DNA of 64,000 nucleotides, from positions 1 through 64,000 of the forward strand of contig DLAF01000072.1 of assembly GCA_002492725.1 (NCBI GenBank), in the 5' to 3' direction. The stretch is from Lachnospiraceae bacterium UBA7054 (GTDB lineage: Bacteria > Bacillota > Clostridia > Lachnospirales > Lachnospiraceae). Shown piece after piece: positions 14,618 to 24,263 of the stretch. Position numbers and translations under genes: made by a program. Positions within the stretch are counted from its first letter, which is position 1, and each line of letters starts with the position of its first letter. The notes under the pieces were generated by a model. That model saw only the letters and a program-made list of their open reading frames with translations. It was not told the origin of the DNA and ran no database searches.

Positions 14618-17014
14618 TTACTGCATGGGCTTTATTTTCATGGTCAATCCGATCCGCTTCTTCGCCACATCCACGGTGAGCACCTGCACGTCCACCACAT
14701 CGCCCACACTGACCGCCTCCAGCGGATGTTTGATATAACGGTCCGTGATCTGAGAAATGTGGACCAGACCGTCCTGATGTACGCCGATATCCACGAAGGC
14801 TCCGAAGTCGATCACGTTTCTGACCGTCCCCTTTAAGATCATGCCGGGTTTTAAATCCTTCATATCCAGCACATCACTTCGAAGGATCGGCGCCGGCATA
14901 TCGTCTCTGGGATCCCTGGCCGGCTTCTCCAGCTCTGTGAGGATATCCACAAGTGTAATCTCGCCAATGCCAAGCTCTTCGGCCAGTTTTTTCTTATCCT
15001 TTACGCGCTTTGCCAGACTCCCCGCCGTGACTGCCGGCTGCGAACTGCCGTGCGCGTTTTGACTGCCTGAATGTTCACCGCCAAATTGCAGGACATCCTC
15101 CGTGCCGCCTTCTCCTCCGTCCGCCGTCATCTGACCCATGGCCGCCGCCAGCGCCTTTCCCATGGCGGTATCCGTGTTGCGGATCACCAGCTTCTTTTTG
15201 GGCGGCCGCTTCTCTTTGGCCTGCGCCGCAGCAGGCTTCTTTGCCGCCGCCTTCTTCTGCGCTTCGCGCACATCCTCCATGGTGAGTCCCAGCTTCTCCA
15301 TCAGCTTCTTTGCCGCCTCGTAGGATTCCGGATGGACGCTGGTGGCATCCAGCGGATTGTCACCGTCCGTAATGCGCAGAAAGCCCGCGCACTGCTCATA
15401 GGCCTTCGGTCCCAGCTTTGCCACCTTAAGGAGTTGTTTTCTGTTCACAAAGCGCCCGTTTTTCTCCCTGTAGTCCACGATATTGCGTGCAATCACCTTC
15501 GTCACGCCGGAAACATATTCCAAAAGAGACGCAGAGGCGGTGTTTAAATCCACACCCACGCGGTTCACGCTGTCCTCCACCACGCCGCCAAGCGCTTCGC
15601 TTAGCTTCTTTTGGTTCATATCGTGCTGGTACTGTCCCACGCCGATGGACTTGGGGTCGATCTTCACAAGCTCCGCCAGCGGATCCTGCAAACGTCTGGC
15701 AATGGAGGCGGCGCTTCGCTGTCCCACGTCAAACTCCGGGAACTCCTCCGTTGCCAGCTTGCTCGCCGAGTAGACCGAGGCCCCCGCCTCATTTACAATG
15801 ACATACTGTACCGGCGTATCCAGCTCCTTGATGAGCTCCACGATCACCTGCTCAGACTCGCGGGAAGCCGTCCCGTTGCCCACGGAAATCAGGTTGACGT
15901 TATATTTTTTGATCAGCTTTTTTAAGTCCGCTTTGGCCTGCTCGACCTTATTCTGGGGCGCGGTGGGGTAAATTACCTTCGTGTCAAGGACCTTGCCCGT
16001 CTCATCCACCACCGCCAGCTTGCAGCCCGTGCGGAAGGCCGGATCCCAGCCAAGCACCACCTTGCCGCGGATGGGCGGCTGTAAGAGCAGCTGCTCCAGA
16101 TTCTTTCCGAATACGGAGATTGCCCCGTCCTCCGCCTTCTCGGTAAGATCGTTTCTGATTTCCCGCTCGATGGCGGGTGCAATCAATCTGTTATAACTGT
16201 CGGCAATCACGTCCTCCAAAATCGGAGATGTGACAGGGTTGTCATTTATGATTGTCTTTGTCCGCAGAAATTGCAGAATGCGTTCCTCGGGCGCCTCCAC
16301 CTTCACCGTCAGGAATTTCTCGTTCTCACCCCTGTTGATCGCGAGCACGCGGTGTCCGGCCACCTTACTGATCGGCTCCTCGTAGTCGTAGTACATTTCA
16401 TAGACGCTCTCCGCCTTTTCATCCTTCGCCGTACTCACAAGCTTTCCTTCCTTTGCGGTGACGTCGCGGATATAGCTGCGATAGTCCGCCTCATCGGATA
16501 TCTGTTCGGCAATAATGTCCTTTGCTCCCTGAACGGCCTCCGCCGCCGTAGCCACGGCCTTTTCCGGATCTTCGTCCTCGTGTATGTACTTCGCGGCCTC
16601 CTCCTCGATGGGCGCGGTCGTCTCCTGCGCCAGGATAAAGGCCGAAAGTGGCTCCAGGCCCTTCTCCTTTGCCACGCTCGCCCGGGTCTTTCGTTTCGGT
16701 TTGTAAGGGCGGTAAAGATCCTCTACCACCACCAGGGTCTGCGCGGCTTCGATGCGTTCTTTCAGCTCGTCTGTCAGTTTTCCCTGCTCTTCGATACTGC
16801 TTATGACCTGCTGCTTTCTCTCCTCTAAGCCGCGCAGATAAGTCAGGCGCTCATGCAGATCACGCAGCGTCTCATCATTTAAGGAACCCGTCTTCTCCTT
16901 GCGGTAGCGGGCAATAAAGGGGATGGTATTGCCCTCGTCGATGAGAGCGACCGCCGCCTCCACTTGCCATTTCTCTACCTTCAATTCTTCTTTCAGTTGT
17001 AAAATGATATCCAT
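14618..17014 (-). CDS. tex: Tex-family RNA-binding protein with S1 domain
   Basis: A 798-residue nucleic-acid-binding protein of the Tex family. In other bacteria it is associated with transcription control and RNA turnover, and it is usually cytoplasmic. Order: helical N-terminal region (residues 1-180), an extended helical core, a YqgF-like RNase H fold (about 325-450, GWDPAFRTGCKLAVVD), tandem HhH motifs (about 490-560), and a C-terminal S1 domain (about 725-798, GTVRNVIDFGAFVDIGVHQD). Between HhH and S1, at about 580-665, there is an Ala/Lys then Gly/Gln/Ser-rich insert that accounts for the above-average length. Its promoter at 17096-17124 is shared with the divergent intergenic region. 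Confidence 0.93.
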   Translation of the reverse strand: MDIILQLKEELKVEKWQVEAAVALIDEGNTIPFIARYRKEKTGSLNDETLRDLHERLTYLRGLEERKQQVISSIEEQGKLTDELKERIEAAQTLVVVEDLYRPYKPKRKTRASVAKEKGLEPLSAFILAQETTAPIEEEAAKYIHEDEDPEKAVATAAEAVQGAKDIIAEQISDEADYRSYIRDVTAKEGKLVSTAKDEKAESVYEMYYDYEEPISKVAGHRVLAINRGENEKFLTVKVEAPEERILQFLRTKTIINDNPVTSPILEDVIADSYNRLIAPAIEREIRNDLTEKAEDGAISVFGKNLEQLLLQPPIRGKVVLGWDPAFRTGCKLAVVDETGKVLDTKVIYPTAPQNKVEQAKADLKKLIKKYNVNLISVGNGTASRESEQVIVELIKELDTPVQYVIVNEAGASVYSASKLATEEFPEFDVGQRSAASIARRLQDPLAELVKIDPKSIGVGQYQHDMNQKKLSEALGGVVEDSVNRVGVDLNTASASLLEYVSGVTKVIARNIVDYREKNGRFVNRKQLLKVAKLGPKAYEQCAGFLRITDGDNPLDATSVHPESYEAAKKLMEKLGLTMEDVREAQKKAAAKKPAAAQAKEKRPPKKKLVIRNTDTAMGKALAAAMGQMTADGGEGGTEDVLQFGGEHSGSQNAHGSSQPAVTAGSLAKRVKDKKKLAEELGIGEITLVDILTELEKPARDPRDDMPAPILRSDVLDMKDLKPGMILKGTVRNVIDFGAFVDIGVHQDGLVHISQITDRYIKHPLEAVSVGDVVDVQVLTVDVAKKRIGLTMKIKPMQ

Positions 17015-17095
17015 GTTTACCTCATTTCTGCGCTGCTTATTTTCACATCCTGTTCCCTATGGATTTTTTGGGGTGAATGTGTTACACTGATTGTA

Positions 17096-17124
17096 ATTAT
17101 AGAGAATGATGGATTTTTTTTCAA
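17096..17124 (-). promoter_or_regulatory. Sigma-A promoter of tex
   Basis: TTGAAA (17124-17119) and TATAAT (17101-17096) on the minus strand with a 17-bp spacer, about 80 nt upstream of the tex ATG. Confidence 0.75.
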
Positions 17125-17142
17125 GAAAAAGAGGCAGTATTT

Positions 17143-17619
17143 ATGGACTATCAACCCCAAAACCCACAGGGCGGCCCAAATAACGGTTACAATCCCTACC
17201 CTTACGGCGTGCCGGTGCGTCCGATGCCGCTTAAGCCAAAGGGGCAAAGTATGGCCACCGCCTCGATGGTGCTTGGCATCATCACACTGGCCAGCCTTTT
17301 GCTTCTGCGCATAACCGTTCCCTTTCTGCTGGGCGGCATCGGCATTATTCTGGCGATCCTCTCACGGGGCGGCGCAAAAAAGATGATCGGCAGGGCAAAG
17401 GCCGGCATGATCTGCTGTATTACAGGGCTGTGTCTGGACGTTGCACTCTGCACGTTTGCCGTGTGGCTGGTGTTTGCTCTTCCTTCCATCTCACCGGAAC
17501 TGACCGACGAGGTCAACAAGATGTGTGAGCAGCAATACGGTGTCTCTTACGATGAGATGATGGAAGAAATCTATGACATGTGGAATATGGATGATTTCAA
17601 TATGGATGACTTCCAATAG
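17143..17619 (+). CDS. DUF4190-like small membrane protein
   Basis: A 158-residue plus-strand protein. The N-terminal 30 residues are Pro/Gly/Asn/Tyr-rich and probably unstructured. Two transmembrane segments follow at about residues 42-72 (ATASMVLGIITLASLLLLR then VPFLLGGIGIILAILS) and about 88-112. This N-terminal proline linker plus paired helices with Gly-rich turns is the DUF4190 layout. The C-terminus is acidic with short repeats (WNMDDFNMDDFQ). It diverges from tex and is first of three plus-strand genes. Function unknown. Confidence 0.65.
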   Translation: MDYQPQNPQGGPNNGYNPYPYGVPVRPMPLKPKGQSMATASMVLGIITLASLLLLRITVPFLLGGIGIILAILSRGGAKKMIGRAKAGMICCITGLCLDVALCTFAVWLVFALPSISPELTDEVNKMCEQQYGVSYDEMMEEIYDMWNMDDFNMDDFQ

Positions 17620-17656
17620 AAACTTCAAGTAGAAAGAAGAAAGGATGGGTACGCTT

Positions 17657-18121
17657 ATGACAACCTCTCCAATCACGGGAACTTCTTATCCTAATACACC
17701 CACCGTGATCCGCAATCCCGGTGAATCCACGAAAAAGCAGGCAGGCAGAAAATCTTCTCCCGCCGAGTGCGAGACCTGTAAAAACCGCAAGTATCAGGAC
17801 GGTTCCGACGAGGGAAACGTCTCCTTCAAGGCGGCAGCCCACATTGATCCCAAAGCCTCTGCAGCTCGCGTAATGGGCCACGAGCGGGAGCATGTGAGCA
17901 ACGCATACAAGAAGGCGGCGCAGAATAACGGCAAGGTCATGTCCTGCAACGTCACCTTAAAAACGGCGATCTGTCCGGAGTGCGGGCGCACCTATGTGGC
18001 AGGCGGCACCACGGCCACGCAGATCAAGTATTTTAACGAGGATAATCCTTACCAGAAAGAAAAGAAATCGTCGGATGCGGCGAATAAATATTTGGGGATG
18101 AATTATGATGCAGCAGTTTAA
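17657..18121 (+). CDS. Putative HEREH zinc-metalloprotease-like protein
   Basis: A 154-residue protein with two CxxC pairs, CETCKNRKYQDGSDEGN near residue 37 and CPECGRTYVAGGTTAT near residue 113. Between them is a GHEREHVSNA motif near residue 78. The motif and the AAHIDPKASAARV lead-in resemble the SprA-related putative metalloprotease family, in which a His-Glu-x-x-His core would bind zinc; that link is from memory. No signal peptide is seen. The start at 17657 is preferred to an ATG four codons upstream, which abuts its own GAAAGG. The last 17 nt overlap the DUF975 gene. Confidence 0.6.
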   Translation: MTTSPITGTSYPNTPTVIRNPGESTKKQAGRKSSPAECETCKNRKYQDGSDEGNVSFKAAAHIDPKASAARVMGHEREHVSNAYKKAAQNNGKVMSCNVTLKTAICPECGRTYVAGGTTATQIKYFNEDNPYQKEKKSSDAANKYLGMNYDAAV

Positions 18122-18851
18122 GTCTTCCGCAGAATTGAAAGCCAGTGCCAGAGAACATCTGCTCGGTCATTACGGCACAGTTATCGGCGCCGAAATGATC
18201 CTGGTCGTGCTCTCCGGTTCTGTCTCTTTGGCCGCCAGTCTCCTTGTAGACGTCTCGACCGCCGCCGGCACAATCATCTACTACGCGATCCTGTTTTTTA
18301 TTTCTATCCTGATGGGGCTGTTTTCTTCCGGCACCTGCTATCTCTATCTGAAGTTGATCTGCGGCCGCCCGATCAGCGTAGGTGATTTGTTCTACGGCTT
18401 TCAGCTTGCGCCTGATAAGGCCATCGCCATACAGGCATGGATCACGCTGATTACCTACCTGGCCAGCCTGCCGCAATACATCATGACCTACAAGATTTCC
18501 GCTGTCGGTTATCATGTTGATAAAATGATGCCTCTTCTTTTACCCTACGCCCTCTCACTGATCCTGTCAGGCGTGGTTTCCGTCGCATTGGGACTTTACT
18601 ATGCACAGGCATTTTATCTGCTCCATGATTTTCCACAGTACACGGCAAAAGAGCTGTTACAAAAAAGCCGACGCCTCATGGTTCACCACAAGGGCCGGCT
18701 CTTCTACCTCTACGTGAGTTTTCTTCCGCTGATGCTGCTGGCGTTATTCTCTTTCGGACTCGCCCTCCTATGGGTCGGCCCTTACATGACCGCCACGCAG
18801 ACGGTATTCTTCTTAGATTTGATACAACATAATACAGAGGCTGCTGTTTAG
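18105..18851 (+). CDS. DUF975-family integral membrane protein
   Basis: A 248-residue protein with an N-terminal amphipathic segment (SSAELKASAREHLLGHYGT) and about five to six transmembrane helices. It carries the DUF975 hallmarks of a loop with VGDLFYGFQ after the second helix pair and a late PQYTAKELLQKSRRLMVHHKGRLFYLY. The function is unknown; relatives are widespread in Firmicutes. It overlaps the preceding gene by 17 nt and is followed at once by a GC-rich terminator that includes its stop codon. Confidence 0.75.
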   Translation: MMQQFKSSAELKASAREHLLGHYGTVIGAEMILVVLSGSVSLAASLLVDVSTAAGTIIYYAILFFISILMGLFSSGTCYLYLKLICGRPISVGDLFYGFQLAPDKAIAIQAWITLITYLASLPQYIMTYKISAVGYHVDKMMPLLLPYALSLILSGVVSVALGLYYAQAFYLLHDFPQYTAKELLQKSRRLMVHHKGRLFYLYVSFLPLMLLALFSFGLALLWVGPYMTATQTVFFLDLIQHNTEAAV

Positions 18852-18866
18852 GCAGCCTCTATTGCT
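18836..18866 (+). terminator. Terminator after the DUF975 gene
   Basis: AGAGGCTGC and GCAGCCTCT form a perfect 9-bp stem (18836-18844 and 18852-18860) followed on the plus strand by ATTGCTGTTT. It spans the stop codon of the DUF975 gene and separates it from the convergent prfB. Confidence 0.7.
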
Positions 18867-18871
18867 GTTTC

Positions 18872-19976
18872 TTAACGATTGATCCACTTCAGATACGCAT
18901 TGATAAACGGATCAATGGCCCCGTCCATCACCGCATCCACATTCCCGGACTCCTCGTTGGTCCGATGATCTTTCACCATCGTATAGGGCTGCATCACATA
19001 GGAACGGATCTGGTTCCCCCAGCCGATTTCCTTCACGTCACCACGGATATCCGACAGCTTCTCCGCGTTCTCCTCCTGTCTTAACAGATAAAGTTTTGCC
19101 TTCAACATCTGCATCGCCTTGTCCTTATTTTGGAACTGGCTGCGCTCGTTCTGGCAGGTCACCACAATTCCCGTCGGGAAATGCGTGATACGGATAGCGG
19201 AGGAAGTCTTGTTGATATGCTGGCCGCCCGCGCCGCTGCTTCGATAGGTGTCAATGCGGATATCCTCGTCCTTGATCTCCACATCCACGTCCTCCTCGAT
19301 GTCCGGCATCACGTCCAGAGACACAAAGGAAGTCTGCCGCTTTCCCTGCGCATTAAAAGGCGAGATACGCACCAGTCTGTGCACGCCCTTCTCCGATTTC
19401 AGATAGCCGTAGGCATTCTCGCCGTTGATCTGGAAGGTCACGGATTTGATCCCCGCTTCGTCACCGTCCAGATAGTCGATCACTTCCAGCGAAAAGCCCT
19501 TGCGCTCCGCCCAGCGCGTGTACATGCGGTAGAGCATACTGCACCAGTCGCAGCTCTCCGTGCCGCCCGCGCCCGCGTTCAATTTCAAAATGGCATTGTT
19601 CCTGTCATATTCCCCCGAGAGCAAAGTACTGATCCTGATATTCTCAAACGTTTCCTTGAAGGAAGCAAGCTCCTCCTCGATATCAGGAATGATCGCCGGG
19701 TCGTTATCCTCATACCCCAGCTCAATCAGTTCCAGAATGTCATTGTACTGCCCTGCGAGACCATCCATCGTCTCCACGATATCCTTTAAGCCCTTAGACT
19801 CCCGCATTTTCCGGTTAGAGCTCTCCGGGTCATCCCAGAAATCCGGAGCCTGCATTTCCATATCAAGCTCCTCGATCCGCTTTACCTTATCTGCTAAGTT
19901 AAAGTGAATCCCTCACTTCCGCTAAGGGGCTTTCGTATGCTAAAAGCTCCGATTTCATATTATCGAGTTCTACCAC
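18872..19976 (-). CDS. prfB: Peptide chain release factor 2 (programmed +1 frameshift)
   Basis: Class I release factor for UAA and UGA stops. The gene needs a +1 frameshift. The first 25 codons run from a GTG at 19976 (VELDNMKSELLAYESPLAEV) to CTT, then an in-frame TAA at codon 26. Reading resumes one base later as NLADKVKRIEEL and continues to the end, giving 367 residues. The body shows the SPF tripeptide (RISPFNAQGKR) and the catalytic GGQ in SSGAGGQHINKT. An AAGAAGG site precedes the GTG. The toxin pseudogene ends 18 nt upstream. Annotation starting at the internal ATG 19861 would miss 38 residues. Confidence 0.93.
19898..19913 (-). other. RF2 programmed frameshift site with UAA stop
   Basis: Minus-strand AGGGATTCACTTTAAC: an internal Shine-Dalgarno-like AGGG, the slippery CTT codon and a stop followed by C, as in other RF2 genes. 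Here the stop is TAA instead of the usual TGA. After slippage AAC is read as Asn. Confidence 0.85.
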
Positions 19977-19994
19977 TTAACGTCACCTTCTTTC

Positions 19995-20251
19995 TTAATA
20001 CCTTTTGTAAATATCACCGCGATTGTCAATATTTTCGATATTAATAACTTTAATTTCTTCCATTATGGAATAAATAATTCTTATATTACCCACGCGCATT
20101 CTATAAAGGTCATATCCCTTTAAACGTTTTATATCCGTGCCATCCGGCAACTTATAATTGCCCTCATCAGGCTCTGTTGTGTCTTAGGTGATTGTTTTTT
20201 CAAAAATTTTTCAGCGGCTTTTTCGAATCTGATTGCATACTGACTGCTCAT
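19995..20251 (-). pseudogene. RelE/ParE-type toxin, disrupted by a 1-base deletion
   Basis: The first 30 codons from the ATG at 20251 read SSQYAIRFEKAAEKFLKKQS and on to MRAI, a RelE/ParE toxin N-terminus. After about 20155 the frame fails, giving a stop within 10 codons. One frame over, the sequence resumes as KLPDGTDIKRLKGYDLY, RMRVGNIRIIYSI and ends NRGDIYKRY, the toxin C-terminus with its typical Arg residues. Total span is 257 nt, one base short of a whole frame. The start overlaps the antitoxin stop (ATGA), a standard toxin-antitoxin arrangement. It sits between secA and prfB. Either the toxin is dead or the base was lost in sequencing. Confidence 0.8.
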
Positions 20252-20466
20252 AATACCACGCCCAACTCATGCGCCAAATCTTCAAAAGTAACTGTCTCAC
20301 CGTCATTTTCTTTTTCCGCCCGCGCAATCATTTGCAAATCCCATTCATCCGGCTCAATTTCTTCCCCGGCATAAGCCTTTAACGATTCCAGCATTTCCAC
20401 TACGAAATGTAATTTGATGTCTGGTATACCATCAATAAGCTGTAATACTCTTTCCCTATTGCTCAT
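20248..20466 (-). CDS. Antitoxin of a RelE-type module
   Basis: A 72-residue acidic protein, SNRERVLQLIDGIPDIKLHF at its start and TFEDLAHELGVVL at its end. The layout of a helical N-terminal half and an acidic C-terminal toxin-neutralising tail matches small antitoxins paired with RelE/ParE toxins in Clostridia. It overlaps the toxin start by four bases and has a GGTGG site seven bases before the ATG and its own promoter at 20501-20529. The reading frame is intact although the toxin is frameshifted. I cannot place it in a named antitoxin family. Confidence 0.72.
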   Translation of the reverse strand: MSNRERVLQLIDGIPDIKLHFVVEMLESLKAYAGEEIEPDEWDLQMIARAEKENDGETVTFEDLAHELGVVL

Positions 20467-20500
20467 ATCATAACCACCTTTCCTGTCTTCTGATACATAT

Positions 20501-20529
20501 ACTATACCAAAATCCCAGAAATTACCCAA
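20501..20529 (-). promoter_or_regulatory. Promoter of the toxin-antitoxin pair
   Basis: TTGGGT (20529-20524) and TATAGT (20506-20501) on the minus strand with a 17-bp spacer, located between the secA stop and the antitoxin start. It could also contribute to prfB expression by read-through. Confidence 0.6.
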
Positions 20530-20546
20530 CTTTTCTTAGTACAACT

Positions 20547-23111
20547 TTATCTCCTGCCACAGCATTGTTTGTATTTCTTCCCACTCCCACAAGGACAGGG
20601 GTCGTTCGGATACACCTTTTCCTCCGTGCGCTTCACGGGACCCTTCTGAATCGTATCATCCTTGTTGGTGCCGGTGACCTTCGCCACCTGTTCTCTCTCT
20701 ACCTTCTGCTCGATGCGCACACGGAAAAGATTCCGCACGGTCTCTTCCTTGATATTCTGCGTCATCTCGTCGAACATTTCGTAGCCGCTTAACTTGTACT
20801 CCACCAGCGGATCCTTCTGTCCGTAAGCCTGTAAGCCCGCGCCCTGACGAAGCTGATCCATATCGTCGATGTGATCCATCCACTTTCTGTCGATTACCTT
20901 AAGGAGGATCACGCGCTCAATCTCACGGATTGCTTCCGGCTCAGGAAATTCCGCTTCCTTGCTCTCGTAAAGCTTCACAGCCTCTTCCTTAAGCTGCTGT
21001 TTCAGGCTGTTTTTCTTTGGCTTCAACACCCGCCCCGCATCCACGGGCTTTAACGGCACCGTCGGTAAAAGGAGGGTATTTAGTTCATTATAATCCCACT
21101 CCTCGAAATCCGTATCGTCACCGATACAGATATCCACGCAGTTCTCCGTAATATCCGTGATCATCTTGTAGATTGCGTCGCGCATGCTCTCGCCGTCTAA
21201 GACGCGGCGTCTCTCCTCATATATGATCTCTCTTTGCTCATTCATCACCTGATCATATTCCAGCAGGCTCTTTCTGATACCGAAGTTATTGTTCTCAATC
21301 TTCTTCTGGGCCGTCTCTATCGCCTTGGTGAGGGCGCTGTGCTGAATCTCCTGTCCCTCCGGGATGCCCAGGGCATTAAACATACTGATCATGCGGTCGG
21401 AACCAAACAGCCGCATCAGGTCGTCTTCCAGAGAAATGAAAAACTTTGATTCACCGGGATCGCCCTGACGTCCGCTTCGACCGCGCAGCTGATTGTCGAT
21501 ACGTCTGGACTCATGGCGCTCGGTGCCGATGATCATCAGGCCGCCCGCCGCTCTCGCCTCTTCGTCCAACTTGATATCCGTACCACGGCCCGCCATATTG
21601 GTGGCGATGGTAACCGCGCCGTGGATACCGGCATCCGCCACGATCTCCGCCTCCAGCTCATGAAACTTGGCATTCAGCACCTTATGTTCCAAACCGTTTT
21701 TCCGAAAGAGGGCAGAAAGCTCCTCCGAAGCGTCGATATTGATCGTACCTACCAACACAGGCTGACCCTTGGCATGCGCCTCCTGCACCGCTCCCAAAAT
21801 TGCTTTCAGTTTTTCCTTTTTTGTCTTGTATACTGCATCCTGATGATCGATACGGGCGATTGGTTTATTCGTGGGGATCGACACCACATCCATGCCGTAA
21901 ATCTCCCGAAACTCCTTTTCCTCGGTGAGGGCCGTACCCGTCATGCCTGCCTTCTTTTCAAATTTATTAAAGAAATTCTGGAAGGTAATGGTCGCGAGAG
22001 TTTTGCTCTCCCGCTTCACCTTCACGTGCTCCTTCGCCTCGATCGCCTGGTGCAGGCCGTCTGAATAGCGGCGTCCCGGCATAATACGTCCGGTGAACTC
22101 GTCCACGATCATAACCTGATCGTCTTTCACCACGTAATCCTGATCGCGGAACATCAGATTGTGCGCCCGCAGCGCCAGAATGATATTATGCTGAATCTCC
22201 AGATTCTCCGGATCCGCCAGATTCTCGATCTGGAAGAAACGCTCCACCTTGGAGACGCCCTGCGCCGTGAGGTTCACCACCTTATCCTTCTCATTGACGA
22301 TAAAGTCCCCGGTCTCCTCCTGCTCGATGCCCATGATGGCATCCATTTTGGACAGCTCTTCCATGTCTTCGCCTCTGGTAAGCTGTTTTGCCAGGATATC
22401 ACAGGCCTCGTAAAGCTTCGTAGACTTGCCGCTCTGTCCGGAAATAATTAACGGGGTTCTCGCCTCATCGATCAGCACCGAGTCCACCTCGTCGATGATC
22501 GCATAGTGAAGGGTTCTTAACACAAGCTGCTCTTTGTAAATGACCATGTTATCGCGCAGATAATCAAAGCCAAGCTCATTGTTGGTCACATAAGTGATAT
22601 CGCAGTTATAAGCATCTCTGCGCTCCTCAGGCTTCATATCGTTTAGGACACAGCCGACCTTGAGGCCCAAAAACTCATGCACCTGTCCCATCCACTCGGC
22701 ATCACGCTTCGCCAGATAATCGTTGACCGTAACTACGTGCACGCCCTTGCCCTCCAGGGCATTCAGATAAGCGGGCAGAAGACAAGTCTGGGTTTTACCT
22801 TCACCGGTACGCATCTCGGCAATACGGCCCTGATGCAGGATAATGCCGCCGATCAGCTGCACCCGGTAATGCTCTGTATGCAGGATTCTTCTCGCCGCCT
22901 CCCTGACAAGCGCATAAGCCTCCGGAAGAATGTCATCCAAAGTCTCCCCTTCGGAGAGTCTTTTTTTGAATTCCTTCGTCTTATCGCGCATCTGCTCATC
23001 TGTCAGTTCCATCATCTCAGGGCGCATCCCTTCGATCTTGTCAACCAGGCCGTTGATACGCTTGATTTCCCGTTCACTGTGGGTTCCGAATAGTTTCTGT
23101 ACTACACTCAT
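20547..23111 (-). CDS. secA: Preprotein translocase ATPase SecA
   Basis: Motor ATPase of the general secretion channel. The 854-residue protein contains Walker [11 protein letters not shown] near residue 100 and the [15 protein letters not shown] motif near residue 205. It also has the preprotein-binding and helical wing domains and the [11 protein letters not shown] motif of the second nucleotide-binding fold. The C-terminal zinc-binding tail [14 protein letters not shown], which recognises SecB or ribosomes in other species, is present. The usual neighbour prfB follows, but here a toxin-antitoxin pair lies between them. The ATG follows GAGAAAACT with only a weak site. Confidence 0.96.
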   Translation of the reverse strand: MSVVQKLFGTHSEREIKRINGLVDKIEGMRPEMMELTDEQMRDKTKEFKKRLSEGETLDDILPEAYALVREAARRILHTEHYRVQLIGGIILHQGRIAEMRTGEGKTQTCLLPAYLNALEGKGVHVVTVNDYLAKRDAEWMGQVHEFLGLKVGCVLNDMKPEERRDAYNCDITYVTNNELGFDYLRDNMVIYKEQLVLRTLHYAIIDEVDSVLIDEARTPLIISGQSGKSTKLYEACDILAKQLTRGEDMEELSKMDAIMGIEQEETGDFIVNEKDKVVNLTAQGVSKVERFFQIENLADPENLEIQHNIILALRAHNLMFRDQDYVVKDDQVMIVDEFTGRIMPGRRYSDGLHQAIEAKEHVKVKRESKTLATITFQNFFNKFEKKAGMTGTALTEEKEFREIYGMDVVSIPTNKPIARIDHQDAVYKTKKEKLKAILGAVQEAHAKGQPVLVGTINIDASEELSALFRKNGLEHKVLNAKFHELEAEIVADAGIHGAVTIATNMAGRGTDIKLDEEARAAGGLMIIGTERHESRRIDNQLRGRSGRQGDPGESKFFISLEDDLMRLFGSDRMISMFNALGIPEGQEIQHSALTKAIETAQKKIENNNFGIRKSLLEYDQVMNEQREIIYEERRRVLDGESMRDAIYKMITDITENCVDICIGDDTDFEEWDYNELNTLLLPTVPLKPVDAGRVLKPKKNSLKQQLKEEAVKLYESKEAEFPEPEAIREIERVILLKVIDRKWMDHIDDMDQLRQGAGLQAYGQKDPLVEYKLSGYEMFDEMTQNIKEETVRNLFRVRIEQKVEREQVAKVTGTNKDDTIQKGPVKRTEEKVYPNDPCPCGSGKKYKQCCGRR

Positions 23112-23156
23112 AGTTTTCTCATTCTCATGCGTCCCTTTTGCGAACGCATGCCTTTC

Positions 23157-24224
23157 TTAATATACCTTCAGCTCTTCCTCGCCGTTTAAAACACGCAGGC
23201 CGCCCTGCACCAGAGCCATCAGTTCATCCTCTCCGGCATAAACAGTCATGGGTGCGATCCACTCCGCTTTCTCTTTCAAGCCTGCAATCACCACTTTGTC
23301 ATAAGCGATGCCGCCGGTCACAAGGATCTGATCCACTTTTCCCTTTAACACACAGGCCATGGAGCCGATGTCCTTTGCCACCTGTGTGATAAAGGCCTCT
23401 CTGACTTCCTCTGCCTTCTTGTCGCCGTTTTGTACCATCTTCTCCACATCGCGCATATCGTTGGTTCCGCAGTAAGCATTAAAGCCGCCCTTGCCGATGA
23501 GTTTGGAGTAAATTTCTTTTTCCGTATATTTCCCGGAGAAACAGAGTTTCACGAGCGCACCGCAGGGAACGCCGCCCGCGCGCTCCGGTGAAAACGCGCC
23601 GTCACCGTCAAAAGCGCTGAAAACATCAACGACTTTGCCGTCCTCATGCGCACCCACGGATACGCCGCCGCCCATATGAACGACAATCAGACGCAGCGAC
23701 TCGTAAGATTTCCCGATTTCAGCCGCATATCTCTTCGCTACCGCTTTCTGGTTCAAAGCATGGAAGATACTGCCGCGGGGAATCTCCGCCATGCCGGAAT
23801 ATCTTGCTGCCGGCGAAAGTTCGTCCACCACTACCGGATCTACAATATAGGAAGGAACACCGATGGAATCACCGATTTCTCTGGCAAGGATGCCGCCCAG
23901 GTTTGAAGCATGCTGCCCCTGTACGCCAACCTTTAAATCCTCTAACAGATCGTCGGTCACGGCATAAGTGCCTCCCGGGATCGGTTTTAACATACCGCCC
24001 CTGCCCACAACCATATTCAGGCTGTTGATGTCAAAATTTTTCTCTTTTAATAAATCCGTGATAATTTTTTTGCGGAAATCTTTCTGGTCAAAGATTGTCG
24101 CATACTGTGATATCTCTTCCGTAGAATGTCTTAAAGTCTCCTCAAACAGGAGAGTTTCATCCTCAAACACACCAATCTTTGTGGACGTGGAACCGGGGTT
24201 GATGATTAAACTTTTTACTGACAT
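23157..24224 (-). CDS. buk: Butyrate kinase
   Basis: Last step of the kinase route to butyrate: butyryl phosphate plus ADP gives butyrate plus ATP, in the cytoplasm. The 355-residue protein is full length and belongs to the acetate/butyrate kinase ASKHA family. It starts with [19 protein letters not shown] and has the [18 protein letters not shown] phosphate segment, the TNDMRDVEK motif and the late [10 protein letters not shown] adenosine loop. It follows ptb by 39 nt in one transcript. This is evidence for ATP-yielding butyrate formation in the host organism; the acetyl-CoA-dependent transferase route may also exist elsewhere. Confidence 0.94.
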   Translation of the reverse strand: MSVKSLIINPGSTSTKIGVFEDETLLFEETLRHSTEEISQYATIFDQKDFRKKIITDLLKEKNFDINSLNMVVGRGGMLKPIPGGTYAVTDDLLEDLKVGVQGQHASNLGGILAREIGDSIGVPSYIVDPVVVDELSPAARYSGMAEIPRGSIFHALNQKAVAKRYAAEIGKSYESLRLIVVHMGGGVSVGAHEDGKVVDVFSAFDGDGAFSPERAGGVPCGALVKLCFSGKYTEKEIYSKLIGKGGFNAYCGTNDMRDVEKMVQNGDKKAEEVREAFITQVAKDIGSMACVLKGKVDQILVTGGIAYDKVVIAGLKEKAEWIAPMTVYAGEDELMALVQGGLRVLNGEEELKVY

Positions 24225-24263
24225 AATCTGAATCCTCCATATTTTATAATTCTTCTCGTGTTG

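Noticed and set aside
23124..23149. Inverted repeat CATGCGT/ACGCATG between buk and secA
   Set aside because: Seven base pairs with an 11-nt loop and no U tract; genes on both sides are on the same strand, so its role as a terminator is not convincing.
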